Positions 7,517-13,782 are shown, counted from the first letter of the stretch. The stretch: 13,782 nucleotides of DNA from JBGOUJ01 sp041477005 (GCA_041477005.1 JBGOUJ010000143.1:1-13782), one strand, 5' to 3'. The notes: a model not told the origin generated them from the letters alone. Numbers and translations: made by a program.

Positions 7517-7684
7517 CTGCCGCAACCGGCCACATCCATCGCCGTGGATGCCGCTGGCAACGCCTACGTAGCCGGCAGGACATCCTCCCCCGACTTCCCC
7601 ACCGTCAACCCCTTGCAGCCGGTTCCAGCCGGGCGATCGGCAAACGTGTTCCTCGTCAAGATTCGCGATGCTCCAGGGCGGTGA
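7517..7684 (+). pseudogene. Relic of an SBBP-repeat (beta-propeller) protein
   Basis: Translating in the frame of 7541 gives SIAVDAAGNAYVAGRTSSPD followed by FPTVNPLQPV, then NVFLVKIRDAPGR and a stop at 7682-7684. The blocks AVDAAGNAYVAG, DFPTVNPLQ and FLVKI in this order are the hallmark of one SBBP repeat, common in large secreted proteins of Acidobacteria. Only about one repeat is left. An in-frame stop at 7481-7483 closes it upstream, there is no ribosome binding site with a start, and it ends right after FLVKI where a normal repeat would continue. The N-terminal border of the homology falls next to the heptad repeat. I read it as a fragment left by a deletion or rearrangement. The 7389-7778 stretch otherwise holds the hairpin, heptads and promoter listed separately, plus GC-rich sequence at 7389-7450 with nothing I recognise. 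Confidence 0.7.
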
Positions 7685-7725
7685 CCGTCGAGCGGGAAAT
7701 CCCGCATGAGGCCGGGACAGCATTC

Positions 7726-7755
7726 TTGCCCGGCTGCTGTTCGGGTTGTTATCCT
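7726..7755 (+). promoter_or_regulatory. Possible promoter for the Gfo/Idh/MocA gene
   Basis: TTGCCC (7726-7731) and TATCCT (7750-7755) are spaced 18 bp apart, with a TG one base before the -10 box (TGTTATCCT, an extended -10). Each box matches the sigma-70 consensus at four of six bases. Transcription would begin around 7762, leaving a short leader that contains the GGAGG ribosome binding site. Confidence 0.35.
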
Positions 7756-7778
7756 CAGACTCGGGACTGGAGGTAAGC

Positions 7779-9065
7779 GTGTCGGAAAAAATCACCAGGC
7801 GCAATTTTGTTTCTCGTACGGCCGCGGCAACGGCGGCAGCCCCGGCCATCCTGCGCGCCCAGGGGGCGAACGACAAGGTGCAGGTGGGCTGGATCGGGGT
7901 CGGGATTCGCGGCTACTCGCTGATCGGCACCCTCATGGATGTGGCCCCCAAGGATGCCCACGTGAAAGCCGTCTGCGATTCCTTCACCGGGCACCTGGCT
8001 CGCGGCAAGGACAAGGTCCAGACGATGCAGAAGGACAGCCCCGCGACCTATGACGACTACCGCCGGATGCTCGAGGACAAGTCGATCGACGCGGTCTTCA
8101 TCATGACCCCCGAGCACCTGCACCACGACATGGTCATCGCTGCGCTCCAGGCCGGCAAGAACGTCTACTGCGAGAAGCCGCTTTCCCACACCATCGAAGA
8201 GGGCCTCGACATGATCAAGGCCGTGGAGAAATCCGGCAAGAAACTCCAGGTGGGTACGCAGCGGCGCAGCTCGCTGCTCTACCAGAGGGCCAAAGAGATT
8301 TACGACTCGGGGGCCCTGGGCAAGGTCACCTTCGTGCGAGGTTTCTGGTACCGCAACAGCCTGCCGGACAACCCGCAGTGGCGCTACGAAATCCCCGCCG
8401 ACGCCAACGAGAGCAACGCCGATTTCAGCAAGTTTCTGGGCCGCGCCTCCAAGCGCCCCTTCAGCCTGCCGCGTTACTTCCAGTGGCGGCTTTACTGGGA
8501 TTACTCCGGCGGCATCTCCACCGACCTGCTCGTCCACCAGACCGACGCCAGCCACCTCGTGCTCGGCGCCCACGCTCCCAAATCGGTGATCGCCTCCGGG
8601 GGCTCCTATTACTGGGACAGCCTCGACAAGGAGCGGCGCGAGGTGCCCGACACCATGACCGCCGCCTTCGAGTATCCCAACGGCTTCCAGATCAACTATA
8701 GCTGCATGTTCGCCAACCAGCATTACGGCTACGGCGAGCAATTCTTTGGCAGCGAGGCCACCATGGAGGTCATGAACCTGCAGGATCTGCACGTCTACAA
8801 CGAGAGCTTCGGCAAAGACACTCCCGACCGCATCAAGTCGCGCCCCGAGATCCACGTGAACGCCGCCAAGGACCTCGGCCAGACCAACCCGACCGGCGAC
8901 CACATCAAGAATTTCATCAGCGCACTGAAGTACAATGAGGCGCTGCATTGCGATGTGCGCTGCGGCCACGAGGCGGCGGTGACCGGGCATCTGGCAACCA
9001 TGTCGTTCCGGCGGGACAAGAAGGTATTCTGGGACGCCGACAAGCAGCAGTACCGGCTCTCGTAA
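7779..9065 (+). CDS. Tat-exported Gfo/Idh/MocA-family oxidoreductase
   Basis: A 428-residue NAD(P)-dependent sugar or inositol dehydrogenase-like protein. I chose GTG at 7779 because GGAGG (7769-7773) is 5 nt upstream; a TTG at 7746 is in frame but lacks such a site. The N-terminus has a twin-arginine signal, TRRNFVS (residues 6-12), then an Ala-rich segment ending PAILRAQGA, so export of the folded protein is expected. The Rossmann fingerprint GVGIRG is at about 40-45. The family motif CEKPL is at 131-135, with catalytic-type Lys133. DLLVHQTD (about 249-256) and the C-terminal GDHIKNFISALK fit the long bacterial subfamily. The substrate is unknown; a hydrolytic GH109-like role is possible because some NAD-using glycosidases share this fold. 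It faces the MFS permease gene tail to tail and is flanked by heptad repeats. Confidence 0.92.
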   Translation: MSEKITRRNFVSRTAAATAAAPAILRAQGANDKVQVGWIGVGIRGYSLIGTLMDVAPKDAHVKAVCDSFTGHLARGKDKVQTMQKDSPATYDDYRRMLEDKSIDAVFIMTPEHLHHDMVIAALQAGKNVYCEKPLSHTIEEGLDMIKAVEKSGKKLQVGTQRRSSLLYQRAKEIYDSGALGKVTFVRGFWYRNSLPDNPQWRYEIPADANESNADFSKFLGRASKRPFSLPRYFQWRLYWDYSGGISTDLLVHQTDASHLVLGAHAPKSVIASGGSYYWDSLDKERREVPDTMTAAFEYPNGFQINYSCMFANQHYGYGEQFFGSEATMEVMNLQDLHVYNESFGKDTPDRIKSRPEIHVNAAKDLGQTNPTGDHIKNFISALKYNEALHCDVRCGHEAAVTGHLATMSFRRDKKVFWDADKQQYRLS

Positions 9066-9071
9066 TCCTGG

Positions 9072-9120
9072 AGCCATCGGCCGGCAGCTATCAGCAACCA
9101 GCTATCAGCCATCAGCAAAC
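9072..9120 (-). repeat. Degenerate 7-bp tandem repeat (CTGNNNN), copy B
   Basis: On the plus strand, seven heptads run in one register from 9072 to 9120, such as AGCTATC, AGCAACC, AGCCATC and AGCAAAC, with one divergent unit (GGCCGGC). Read on the minus strand, five consecutive units begin CTG (CTGATGG, CTGATAG, CTGGTTG and so on). This is the same design as the repeat at 7480-7507 but in opposite orientation. It starts 7 nt after the oxidoreductase stop codon. The 9121-9198 remainder of the gap shows nothing recognisable. Confidence 0.75.
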
Positions 9121-9198
9121 GGCCCGGATCGGAGGGTGTCTGCTGATGGTGGAATGCCCCCTGGGCCGGTCGGGGAACGGCGACGTCATGGGTGGGAC

Positions 9199-9230
9199 AG
9201 GCCTACGGCCGGCCCCGGCCGGCTGGACCT
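9199..9230 (-). terminator. GC-rich hairpin at the end of the MFS gene
   Basis: GCCGGCC (9208-9214) and GGCCGGC (9217-9223) are perfect inverted repeats around two bases. They are extended by an imperfect outer stem between AGGCCTA (9199-9205) and TGGACCT (9224-9230). The structure begins within the TGA stop of the minus-strand MFS gene and lies between convergent genes. There is no T-tract on either side, so it could be a Rho-assisted terminator or an mRNA 3'-end stabiliser. Confidence 0.4.
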
Positions 9231-10402
9231 CACGCCGTTTTTGGCTTGCGCAGCATCGGCAGGATCGCCAGATTTACCAGCACCATGACGACCGAGGCCG
9301 CCGGGATCACCAGTAGCGCGGTCTTGAGCCGGGTTGCATCGTCGCCCGCGATGGCGCCGATGATGCGCGAGCTGACCGCCAAGCCGATCCAGCCGCACGT
9401 GATGACGATCCCCATGGCTGTCGCCGTCATGCGCGGGAAAGCGTCGCCGACCATGGCCAAAGTAGTCGGAAAGACCGGGGCCATGGCCACACCGGCGCAG
9501 AAGACCAGCACGCCGGCCTGGGTGGGGTCGCTGGTCCGCAGCATGGCAAAAGTCGTGACCGTCATCAGAATGGAGGCGGCCAGAGTCACTTGGGGGGCCG
9601 GTATCTTGATCAGAATGGGAGAGACGGCCACGCGGCCCACCAGCATCCCGAGTGCGAAGCCCAGCGAAAGAATATTGAGCGCGCGGCTCTGCTCTACGCC
9701 CTGCGCCATGAGATGGCGGGGCAGCCAGTTCCAGACGCCGACCTCGCAGGCCACGTAGAGAAACAGAAACAAGGAAAGCAGGAATAGGGTGGGCCTTCCG
9801 AGCAGTTGCCCCGCCTCATTTGCCTTGAATCCGCGCTCGCCGGTGGGCGGCGGCATGGCGGTCAGGCTGTGCACCAGAAGCGTCACCGCCGTGAGGCCCG
9901 CCACCAGGTAGCACAGCGCAATCGTGTTGCCCGCGAGCAGGTTGGCCCCGATAAACGGCGTGAGCAGGCCTCCCAGCCCGAAGAACAGGTTGAGCAAGTT
10001 CAAGACCGAGGCCCGCCTTTCCTCGCTGATGTCGCTCACCAGGGCGTTCGCCGCCGTGACGATAATGCCTCCCCCCAGGCCCAGCAGCAGCATCAGGGCC
10101 GCGACTGTGAAGTAACTCGCGGCGCTGGGCAGCACAAAAAGAGAGATCGTGATCAGCGTCAGGCCCATTAGCAGGCCGGTCTTCTTCCCTTTGTTGTCGA
10201 CCAGTGGCCCGACGGCGACCGAGGCGATGATCAGCCCCAGCGCCTGGGCAAAGGCGATGGTTCCGATCTCCTCCGGAGTCAGCTTGAGGCGCTGCGACAG
10301 CTCCGGCACGATCGTTCCCAGCATCGAGGCAATCATGCCGTAAACCAAAATCGCCAGAATAGCGGCGGGGATCAAGCGGCCCTTCGACACAGCGTTAGCC
10401 AT
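9230..10402 (-). CDS. Major facilitator superfamily (MFS) permease
   Basis: A 390-residue polytopic inner-membrane transporter with about 12 hydrophobic helices in two halves. The halves are separated by a hydrophilic loop near residues 182-200 (PPPTGERGFKANEAG). MFS motif A is recognisable between TM2 and TM3 as GPLVDNKGKKTGLL (residues 65-78). The composition and length resemble the FucP/sugar-type or general drug/sugar MFS groups; the substrate cannot be told. ATG at 10402 is preceded only by a weak GGGAA. A good extended -10 (TGATAGAAT, 10423-10415) lies so close that the mRNA leader would be nearly absent. It is convergent with the Gfo/Idh/MocA gene, so a shared sugar role is possible but not shown. 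It is divergent from the VOC gene. Confidence 0.9.
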   Translation of the reverse strand: MANAVSKGRLIPAAILAILVYGMIASMLGTIVPELSQRLKLTPEEIGTIAFAQALGLIIASVAVGPLVDNKGKKTGLLMGLTLITISLFVLPSAASYFTVAALMLLLGLGGGIIVTAANALVSDISEERRASVLNLLNLFFGLGGLLTPFIGANLLAGNTIALCYLVAGLTAVTLLVHSLTAMPPPTGERGFKANEAGQLLGRPTLFLLSLFLFLYVACEVGVWNWLPRHLMAQGVEQSRALNILSLGFALGMLVGRVAVSPILIKIPAPQVTLAASILMTVTTFAMLRTSDPTQAGVLVFCAGVAMAPVFPTTLAMVGDAFPRMTATAMGIVITCGWIGLAVSSRIIGAIAGDDATRLKTALLVIPAASVVMVLVNLAILPMLRKPKTA

Positions 10403-10414
10403 AGGATTTCCCAG

Positions 10415-10423
10415 ATTCTATCA
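10415..10423 (-). promoter_or_regulatory. Extended -10 promoter element for the MFS gene
   Basis: Read on the minus strand, positions 10423-10415 give TGATAGAAT, an extended -10 (TGnTAGAAT, five of six bases match TATAAT). No -35 box is obvious at the usual distance. Transcription would start only about 6 nt before the ATG at 10402, suggesting a near-leaderless mRNA. Confidence 0.35.
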
Positions 10424-10447
10424 GATCGCCGGGCGGGTGGATGTTCC

Positions 10448-10456
10448 TGCTAAAAT
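10448..10456 (+). promoter_or_regulatory. Extended -10 promoter element for the VOC-LarA unit
   Basis: TGCTAAAAT at 10448-10456 is an extended -10 (TGnTAAAAT, five of six bases match TATAAT) without a recognisable -35 box. It would start transcription near 10463, giving a leader of about 50 nt before ATG 10515. It points away from the element at 10415-10423. Confidence 0.4.
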
Positions 10457-10514
10457 AGTCAGCCTGGATTCAGGGCTCACACTCTTCCTGACCCTACGAG
10501 GTGACTTTATCGCT

Positions 10515-11021
10515 ATGCCCAAGAAAATTGATCCACTCAACAAGAAGAACTACGGCGCGACAACCGCCATGCTGACCGTAAACGACGTAAAAGCCGCCGC
10601 GGCCTTCTACCAGAAGGCGTTCGGCTTCACCAGCCGCGGCATTATGAAGGGGCCCGACGGCAAACCGATGCACGCCGAGTTGCGGCTCCGCGACACAACC
10701 CTGATGCTGGGTCCGGAGTGGCCCGGCCAGCACCGCAGCGCCAAGACGATGGGAGGCTCGCCCGTCGGCCTGTACGTGCTGGTGGAAAACGTCGACAAAG
10801 TGGTGGCCAAGGCGGTGAAACTGGGCGCCACAGCCCAGGGTCCCGTTACGGACATGTTCTGGGGCGATCGCGTCGGCAGGATCGTGGATCCGGAGGGCTT
10901 TGCTTGGATGGTTGCAACTCATAAGGCCGAGCCCACACCTCAGGAGATGAGGAAGAAAATGAAGGAACAGATGGCGCAGATGGCTCAGGCAGCCGCGGGG
11001 TCCTCTGCCGCGGGGTCCTGA
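10515..11021 (+). CDS. VOC/glyoxalase-fold family protein
   Basis: A 168-residue cytoplasmic protein of the vicinal-oxygen-chelate superfamily (glyoxalase, bleomycin-resistance and PhnB-like proteins). Two beta-alpha-beta-beta-beta modules are visible. The first runs from ATTAMLTVNDVKAAAAFYQK to MHAELRLRDTTLML (residues 15-65), with H53 and E55 as possible metal ligands. The second runs from PVGLYVLVENVDKVVAKAVK to the typical GDRVGRIVDPEGFAWMVATH (117-136). The PhnB-like subgroup often lacks the full metal set, so catalysis is uncertain. The charged tail ends in a short Ala/Gly/Ser stretch encoded by a 13-bp direct repeat. I chose ATG 10515 because GAGGTG lies upstream (spacing about 12 nt) and the family homology begins soon after; an upstream in-frame ATG at 10437 lies within the promoter region. 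The racemase gene follows after 3 nt, so they form one transcript. Confidence 0.88.
   Translation: MPKKIDPLNKKNYGATTAMLTVNDVKAAAAFYQKAFGFTSRGIMKGPDGKPMHAELRLRDTTLMLGPEWPGQHRSAKTMGGSPVGLYVLVENVDKVVAKAVKLGATAQGPVTDMFWGDRVGRIVDPEGFAWMVATHKAEPTPQEMRKKMKEQMAQMAQAAAGSSAAGS
10992..11019 (+). repeat. 13-bp direct repeat at the 3' end of the VOC gene
   Basis: GCCGCGGGGTCCT occurs at 10992-11004 and 11007-11019, exactly 15 bp apart. It is therefore an in-frame duplication of five codons encoding AAGSS then AAGS. The second copy ends on the first base of the stop codon, just ahead of the next gene's start. Confidence 0.7.
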
Positions 11022-11024
11022 GGG

Positions 11025-12317
11025 ATGAAAGTCCGGGTCGCTTTCGATCGCGCCGGCGCCGAGCTGGCTCTTCCGGACGAGTGGCGCACCACGGTTCTGG
11101 AAGCGCGGTTCGCCGGCGCGGTCGACTCGGCGGGCGAGGCCCTGGCGCAGGCGCTCGACCGCCCCATCGGCTCGCCGCCGCTGACCGAGCTGGCGCGGGG
11201 CAAATCGAGCGCTGCCATCTCGGTCTGCGACATCACCCGACCCGCGCCGAACCGCATTGTTCTCCCCCACGTCGCCCGCGCGCTCGAGCAGGGCGGCGTG
11301 CCGCGGGAGCGCATTCGCATCCTGATCGCCACCGGCCTGCACCGCGCGGCCACTCCGGCCGAGCTCGAGGAAATCGTCGGTCCGGAGATGCTGGCCCGCT
11401 ATCCGGTCGATTCCCACAACGCCCGCGTCGAGGAATCCCACGCCCATCTGGGCCGCACGGCCGGCGGTACGGACGTGTGGATCGATCGGCGTTTCATAGA
11501 AGCCGATCTGCACCTCACCCTCGGCTTCATCGAGCCTCACTTGATGCTGGGCTTTTCCGGAGGTCGCAAGCTGATCGCCCCGGGCTTAGCCGCCGAAAGA
11601 ACGATCAAGCGTCTCCACAGCCCGCCGTTCATGCGCGATCCCCGGGCGGTCGAAGGAAGCTTCCCCGACAATCCGCTGCACCACGAGCTGCTGGAGATCG
11701 CCCGCCTGGCTCGCCACGACTTCGTCGTAGACGTGGCGCTCACCCGCGATCGAAAAATCGCCCGCGTCTTCGCCGGCGATCCCGTCAAAGCCCACGCCGC
11801 CGGCGTCGACTTCGTTCGCCAGTCCACCCTGGCCCCGGTGGAGGAGCCGGTGGACGCCGTCATCACCACCAGCGGCGGCTACCCTCTCGATCTCACCTAT
11901 TACCAGAGTATAAAGGGCGTGACCGCCGCCTCCCACATCCTGAAGCCCGGCGGGAAACTGCTCCTCGTGGCCGCCTGCCGCGAGGGCATCGGCAGCCCCG
12001 AATTCACCCGCATCGTCCGCGCCTTTCCCGATTGGAAATCCTGCCTGGACGGTCTCGCCGATCGGCCCGTCATCATCGACCAGTGGCAGCTCGAGAAGCT
12101 GGCGTTGGTGGCCCGCCGCGCGGAGATCTTCTGGTGCGTCCCCGGAATCCCCGCCGAAGATCGCCGCCACCTCTGGGGCCCGAGCTTCGACGATCCCCAA
12201 CTCGCCGTGGATGCCCTGGCGGCGAGCTTGCCGAGCCATCCAACCGTTGCTGTTATTCCCGAAGGACCGTACGTATTCTCACAGCTAGCGGAGGTCCCAG
12301 TTTTGGCGTCTCGGTGA
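11025..12317 (+). CDS. LarA-type (DUF2088) nickel-pincer racemase/epimerase homologue
   Basis: A 430-residue cytoplasmic homologue of lactate racemase LarA, which interconverts 2-hydroxy acids through hydride transfer to a Ni-pincer nucleotide cofactor. The key residues of Lactobacillus plantarum LarA (R75, H108, H174, K184, H200, Q295, K298) line up at nearly the same numbers. They are R72 in DITRP, H106 in ATGLHR, H172 in EPHLMLGFSGGRK, K182 in the same block (cofactor attachment), H198 in LHSPPF (nickel ligand), and Q294 and K297 in YYQSIKG. The protein should therefore bind the cofactor. The substrate may differ from lactate, since many homologues act on other 2-hydroxy acids. The cofactor genes larB, larC and larE are not in this window. 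ATG at 11025 follows the VOC stop by 3 nt; the adjacent GAGGG is very close to the start, so reinitiation after the VOC gene is likely. Confidence 0.9.
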   Translation: MKVRVAFDRAGAELALPDEWRTTVLEARFAGAVDSAGEALAQALDRPIGSPPLTELARGKSSAAISVCDITRPAPNRIVLPHVARALEQGGVPRERIRILIATGLHRAATPAELEEIVGPEMLARYPVDSHNARVEESHAHLGRTAGGTDVWIDRRFIEADLHLTLGFIEPHLMLGFSGGRKLIAPGLAAERTIKRLHSPPFMRDPRAVEGSFPDNPLHHELLEIARLARHDFVVDVALTRDRKIARVFAGDPVKAHAAGVDFVRQSTLAPVEEPVDAVITTSGGYPLDLTYYQSIKGVTAASHILKPGGKLLLVAACREGIGSPEFTRIVRAFPDWKSCLDGLADRPVIIDQWQLEKLALVARRAEIFWCVPGIPAEDRRHLWGPSFDDPQLAVDALAASLPSHPTVAVIPEGPYVFSQLAEVPVLASR

Positions 12318-12362
12318 TTTAGCTGGCCGATCCCGCCGTTCGATGGGACAATGGGAACATTG

Positions 12363-13782
12363 ATGACGCTGAGTCCCCGATTGCTCGGCGTTGTATGCGT
12401 CCTTTGGGGTGCACCGCTTCTTTTCGCCGCCTCCGTCACTTTTTCCGACGGCGCCTTCAACGACTCGGATTGGACCGCCACCAAGATTCAAGACACGACG
12501 CCGAACAGCGGCGCCAGCTTTACCGCCGGCCAGACCGCCAGCGGAGGCAATCCGGGATCGTACCGACGCACCACCCACGCCTACGACGTCGGCGCCATCT
12601 CGGTAGCGCATGTCCGCGGAGGCGTCGCTTACGATCCCCAGGCTCAAGGGCCGATTTCAGCGATCGATTATTCCTACGACTTAATGGCGCAGCCCAACCA
12701 GGCGGTGACTTATTATCTGCTGCTCGTTCAGAACGGCACGTACTACCGGTCCTCGACGGCGGACAACGCCACGGATTCGGCCTGGAGGCGGTTCAACCAT
12801 CTTGGCCTCGCCGCCGGGGATTTCGCCAGGGTCGCCGGGTCGGGGCCGTCCACCCCGATCTTCATCGGCCCGGCGGCGACGCCGATTCAGGTGGGCTATG
12901 TTTCGGCGAACAGCGCCGGCGCCATCGACCCCGGCCCGCACTCTCGAATCAGCGGCGTCGACAACTGGGTCGTCACCATCTACTCCGACCTGGGTGGAGT
13001 CACCTACGCCGACCCGACGTTTCTGGACCAGGATTGGAGCGGCGCCAAGATTGCTGACACCCCGCCCGGCTTGGGAGCGACGTTCACCGCCGCTCAGCAG
13101 AGTTCCGGCGGCAATCCCGACGCTTTCCGGCGCGTGCTACTCAATCTCGGCGCGGGCAGCGTCCTGGTGGCCCACGTGCGCGGCGGCGTCACCTACAACC
13201 CCCTGATCCGGGGGCCGATCACATCGATCGACTTCTCCTACGACCTGAGCTTGCGCAGCGCTCCAGGCCAGCCCGTGGTCTACTATCTATTGCTAGTGCA
13301 GGGTGCGACCTACTATAGCTCGGTGGCGGCCGATACCGCGTCGGGCCCCGGCTGGGCGCATTTCTCCCACACCGGCCTGGCGGCCGCAAATTTTGTCCGG
13401 GTCGCGGGCCTGGGGCCTCCCATCCCGAGCTTTGACGCCCTGGCCGCGTCGATCCAGTTGGGCTACCTTACCGCCGGCAGCTCGAGCAGCGGGACGGTTA
13501 CGCTCGACAGTGGCATCGACAACTGGTCCGTCCGCATCTACCCGGTTCCCAGCCTGGTGCTCAACCCCGGCTCCCTGGCGTTGTCCTACCAGACCGGCGG
13601 CCCGACTCCGGCCGCGCAGCCGGTCTCCGTGCTGAGTAGCGGCCCGCCTCTCAACTATGCGGTCACAACCTCGGGAGAGAGTTGGCTTGCAGTGAACCCG
13701 GGCAGTCAGACCACGCCGTCGGTTCTGAATGTCTCTCTCAATCCGGCTGGCCTGGCGCCCGGCAATTACATGGGGAGTGTGA
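12363..13782 (+). CDS. Secreted tandem-module protein with BACON-like domain (3' end cut by window edge)
   Basis: Hand translation from ATG 12363 gives 473 codons open to the window edge. Residues 1-23 are a Sec signal (hydrophobic LLGVVCVLWGAPLLFAA, cleavage near residue 23). Two homologous modules follow, residues about 25-208 and 213-394. Shared blocks, in order, are SGGNP, VAHVRGGV, a GPI..ID.SYDL block, YYLLLVQ, GLAA..F.RVAG and DNW.V.IY. They are beta-rich and look like a lectin/LamG-type beta-sandwich, which is inference. From residue 397 (SLVLNPGSLALSYQTGG) a BACON-like immunoglobulin-fold domain begins, with SWLAVNPGS at 440-448 and LAPGNYMGSV at the cut edge. Such domains occur in acidobacterial and Bacteroidetes surface proteins and are thought to bind glycans or proteins. 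The upstream site is only a weak GGGAA. The gap to the racemase gene is 45 bp; co-transcription is possible. Confidence 0.85.
   Translation, partial: MTLSPRLLGVVCVLWGAPLLFAASVTFSDGAFNDSDWTATKIQDTTPNSGASFTAGQTASGGNPGSYRRTTHAYDVGAISVAHVRGGVAYDPQAQGPISAIDYSYDLMAQPNQAVTYYLLLVQNGTYYRSSTADNATDSAWRRFNHLGLAAGDFARVAGSGPSTPIFIGPAATPIQVGYVSANSAGAIDPGPHSRISGVDNWVVTIYSDLGGVTYADPTFLDQDWSGAKIADTPPGLGATFTAAQQSSGGNPDAFRRVLLNLGAGSVLVAHVRGGVTYNPLIRGPITSIDFSYDLSLRSAPGQPVVYYLLLVQGATYYSSVAADTASGPGWAHFSHTGLAAANFVRVAGLGPPIPSFDALAASIQLGYLTAGSSSSGTVTLDSGIDNWSVRIYPVPSLVLNPGSLALSYQTGGPTPAAQPVSVLSSGPPLNYAVTTSGESWLAVNPGSQTTPSVLNVSLNPAGLAPGNYMGSV
12435..13544 (+). repeat. Two diverged intragenic modules of about 185 codons
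   Basis: The first copy spans about 12435-12986 and the second about 12999-13544, a period of roughly 188 codons. The protein blocks are well conserved (VAHVRGGV and YYLLLVQ are identical in both), while the DNA has drifted at many positions, so the duplication is old or under selection. It is a coding repeat within the secreted protein. Confidence 0.8.

Noticed and set aside
7755..9077. 440-codon open frame antisense to the Gfo/Idh/MocA gene
   Set aside because: It is almost an exact mirror of the real gene, has no ribosome binding site, and its Val/Gly/Leu-rich sequence mirrors the codon pattern of the other strand.
11081..12322. Second long frame (413 codons) on the same strand as the LarA homologue
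   Set aside because: Its translation is Arg/Pro/Gly-rich without motifs, whereas the overlapping frame carries every LarA signature.
12343..12362. ATGGGACA/ATGGGAACA near-repeat and GACAAT box just before the secreted-protein gene
   Set aside because: Only two imperfect units, and the -10-like box has no -35 partner; too weak to call a repeat or promoter.
1..13782. CRISPR arrays, tRNA or rRNA genes, insertion sequences, integrases, defence or biosynthetic clusters
   Set aside because: I looked for spaced repeats, cloverleaf-like ends, transposase motifs and typical defence or synthase domains and saw none.

Overview
The window is GC-rich bacterial DNA that looks like Acidobacteriota, probably Bryobacterales or another 'Solibacter'-type lineage. 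I infer this from the gene repertoire, not from a marker gene. The pointers are a degenerate SBBP beta-propeller fragment, a large secreted protein with a BACON-like domain, a Tat-exported Gfo/Idh/MocA oxidoreductase, a small hypothetical protein of a type I associate with Acidobacteria, and heptad microrepeats between genes. I see no rRNA, tRNA, CRISPR array, integrase or transposase.

Left part (1-6750, minus strand): a compact transcription unit for a tripartite RND efflux pump. In order of transcription it holds an OsmC-family thiol peroxidase, a TolC-like outer-membrane channel, a lipoprotein membrane-fusion adaptor, an HAE1-type RND permease and a 64-residue DUF2892 membrane protein. After a 141-bp gap containing a nested palindrome comes a small exported protein that runs off the left edge. 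Adaptor/permease and permease/DUF2892 overlap by 4 nt (GTGA and ATGA), so they are probably translationally coupled. The OsmC and DUF2892 partners hint that the pump deals with thiol, sulfur or peroxide stress. That is inference.

Middle part (6751-9230): a divergently oriented small hypothetical gene (6981-7388) is followed by about 390 bp without an intact gene. This gap holds a terminator-like hairpin, a short heptad repeat, a broken SBBP-repeat fragment and a possible promoter. Next is a Tat-signal Gfo/Idh/MocA oxidoreductase. A second, longer heptad repeat of the same CTGNNNN type, but on the opposite strand, follows it, so the two repeats lie inverted around this gene.

Right part (9230-13782): an MFS permease lies on the minus strand, convergent with the oxidoreductase. 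Divergent from the MFS gene is a two-gene unit on the plus strand: a VOC/glyoxalase-fold protein and, 3 nt later, a LarA-type (DUF2088) nickel-pincer racemase homologue. Every LarA active-site residue I checked is conserved in the latter. The window ends inside a secreted protein made of a signal peptide, two homologous modules of about 185 residues, and the start of a BACON-like domain.

Two genes are cut by the window edges (1-279 and 12363-13782) and were found by hand translation. The most noteworthy points are the OsmC/DUF2892-bracketed RND operon, the inverted heptad repeats with the SBBP relic, the fully conserved LarA homologue, and the tandem-module secreted protein.
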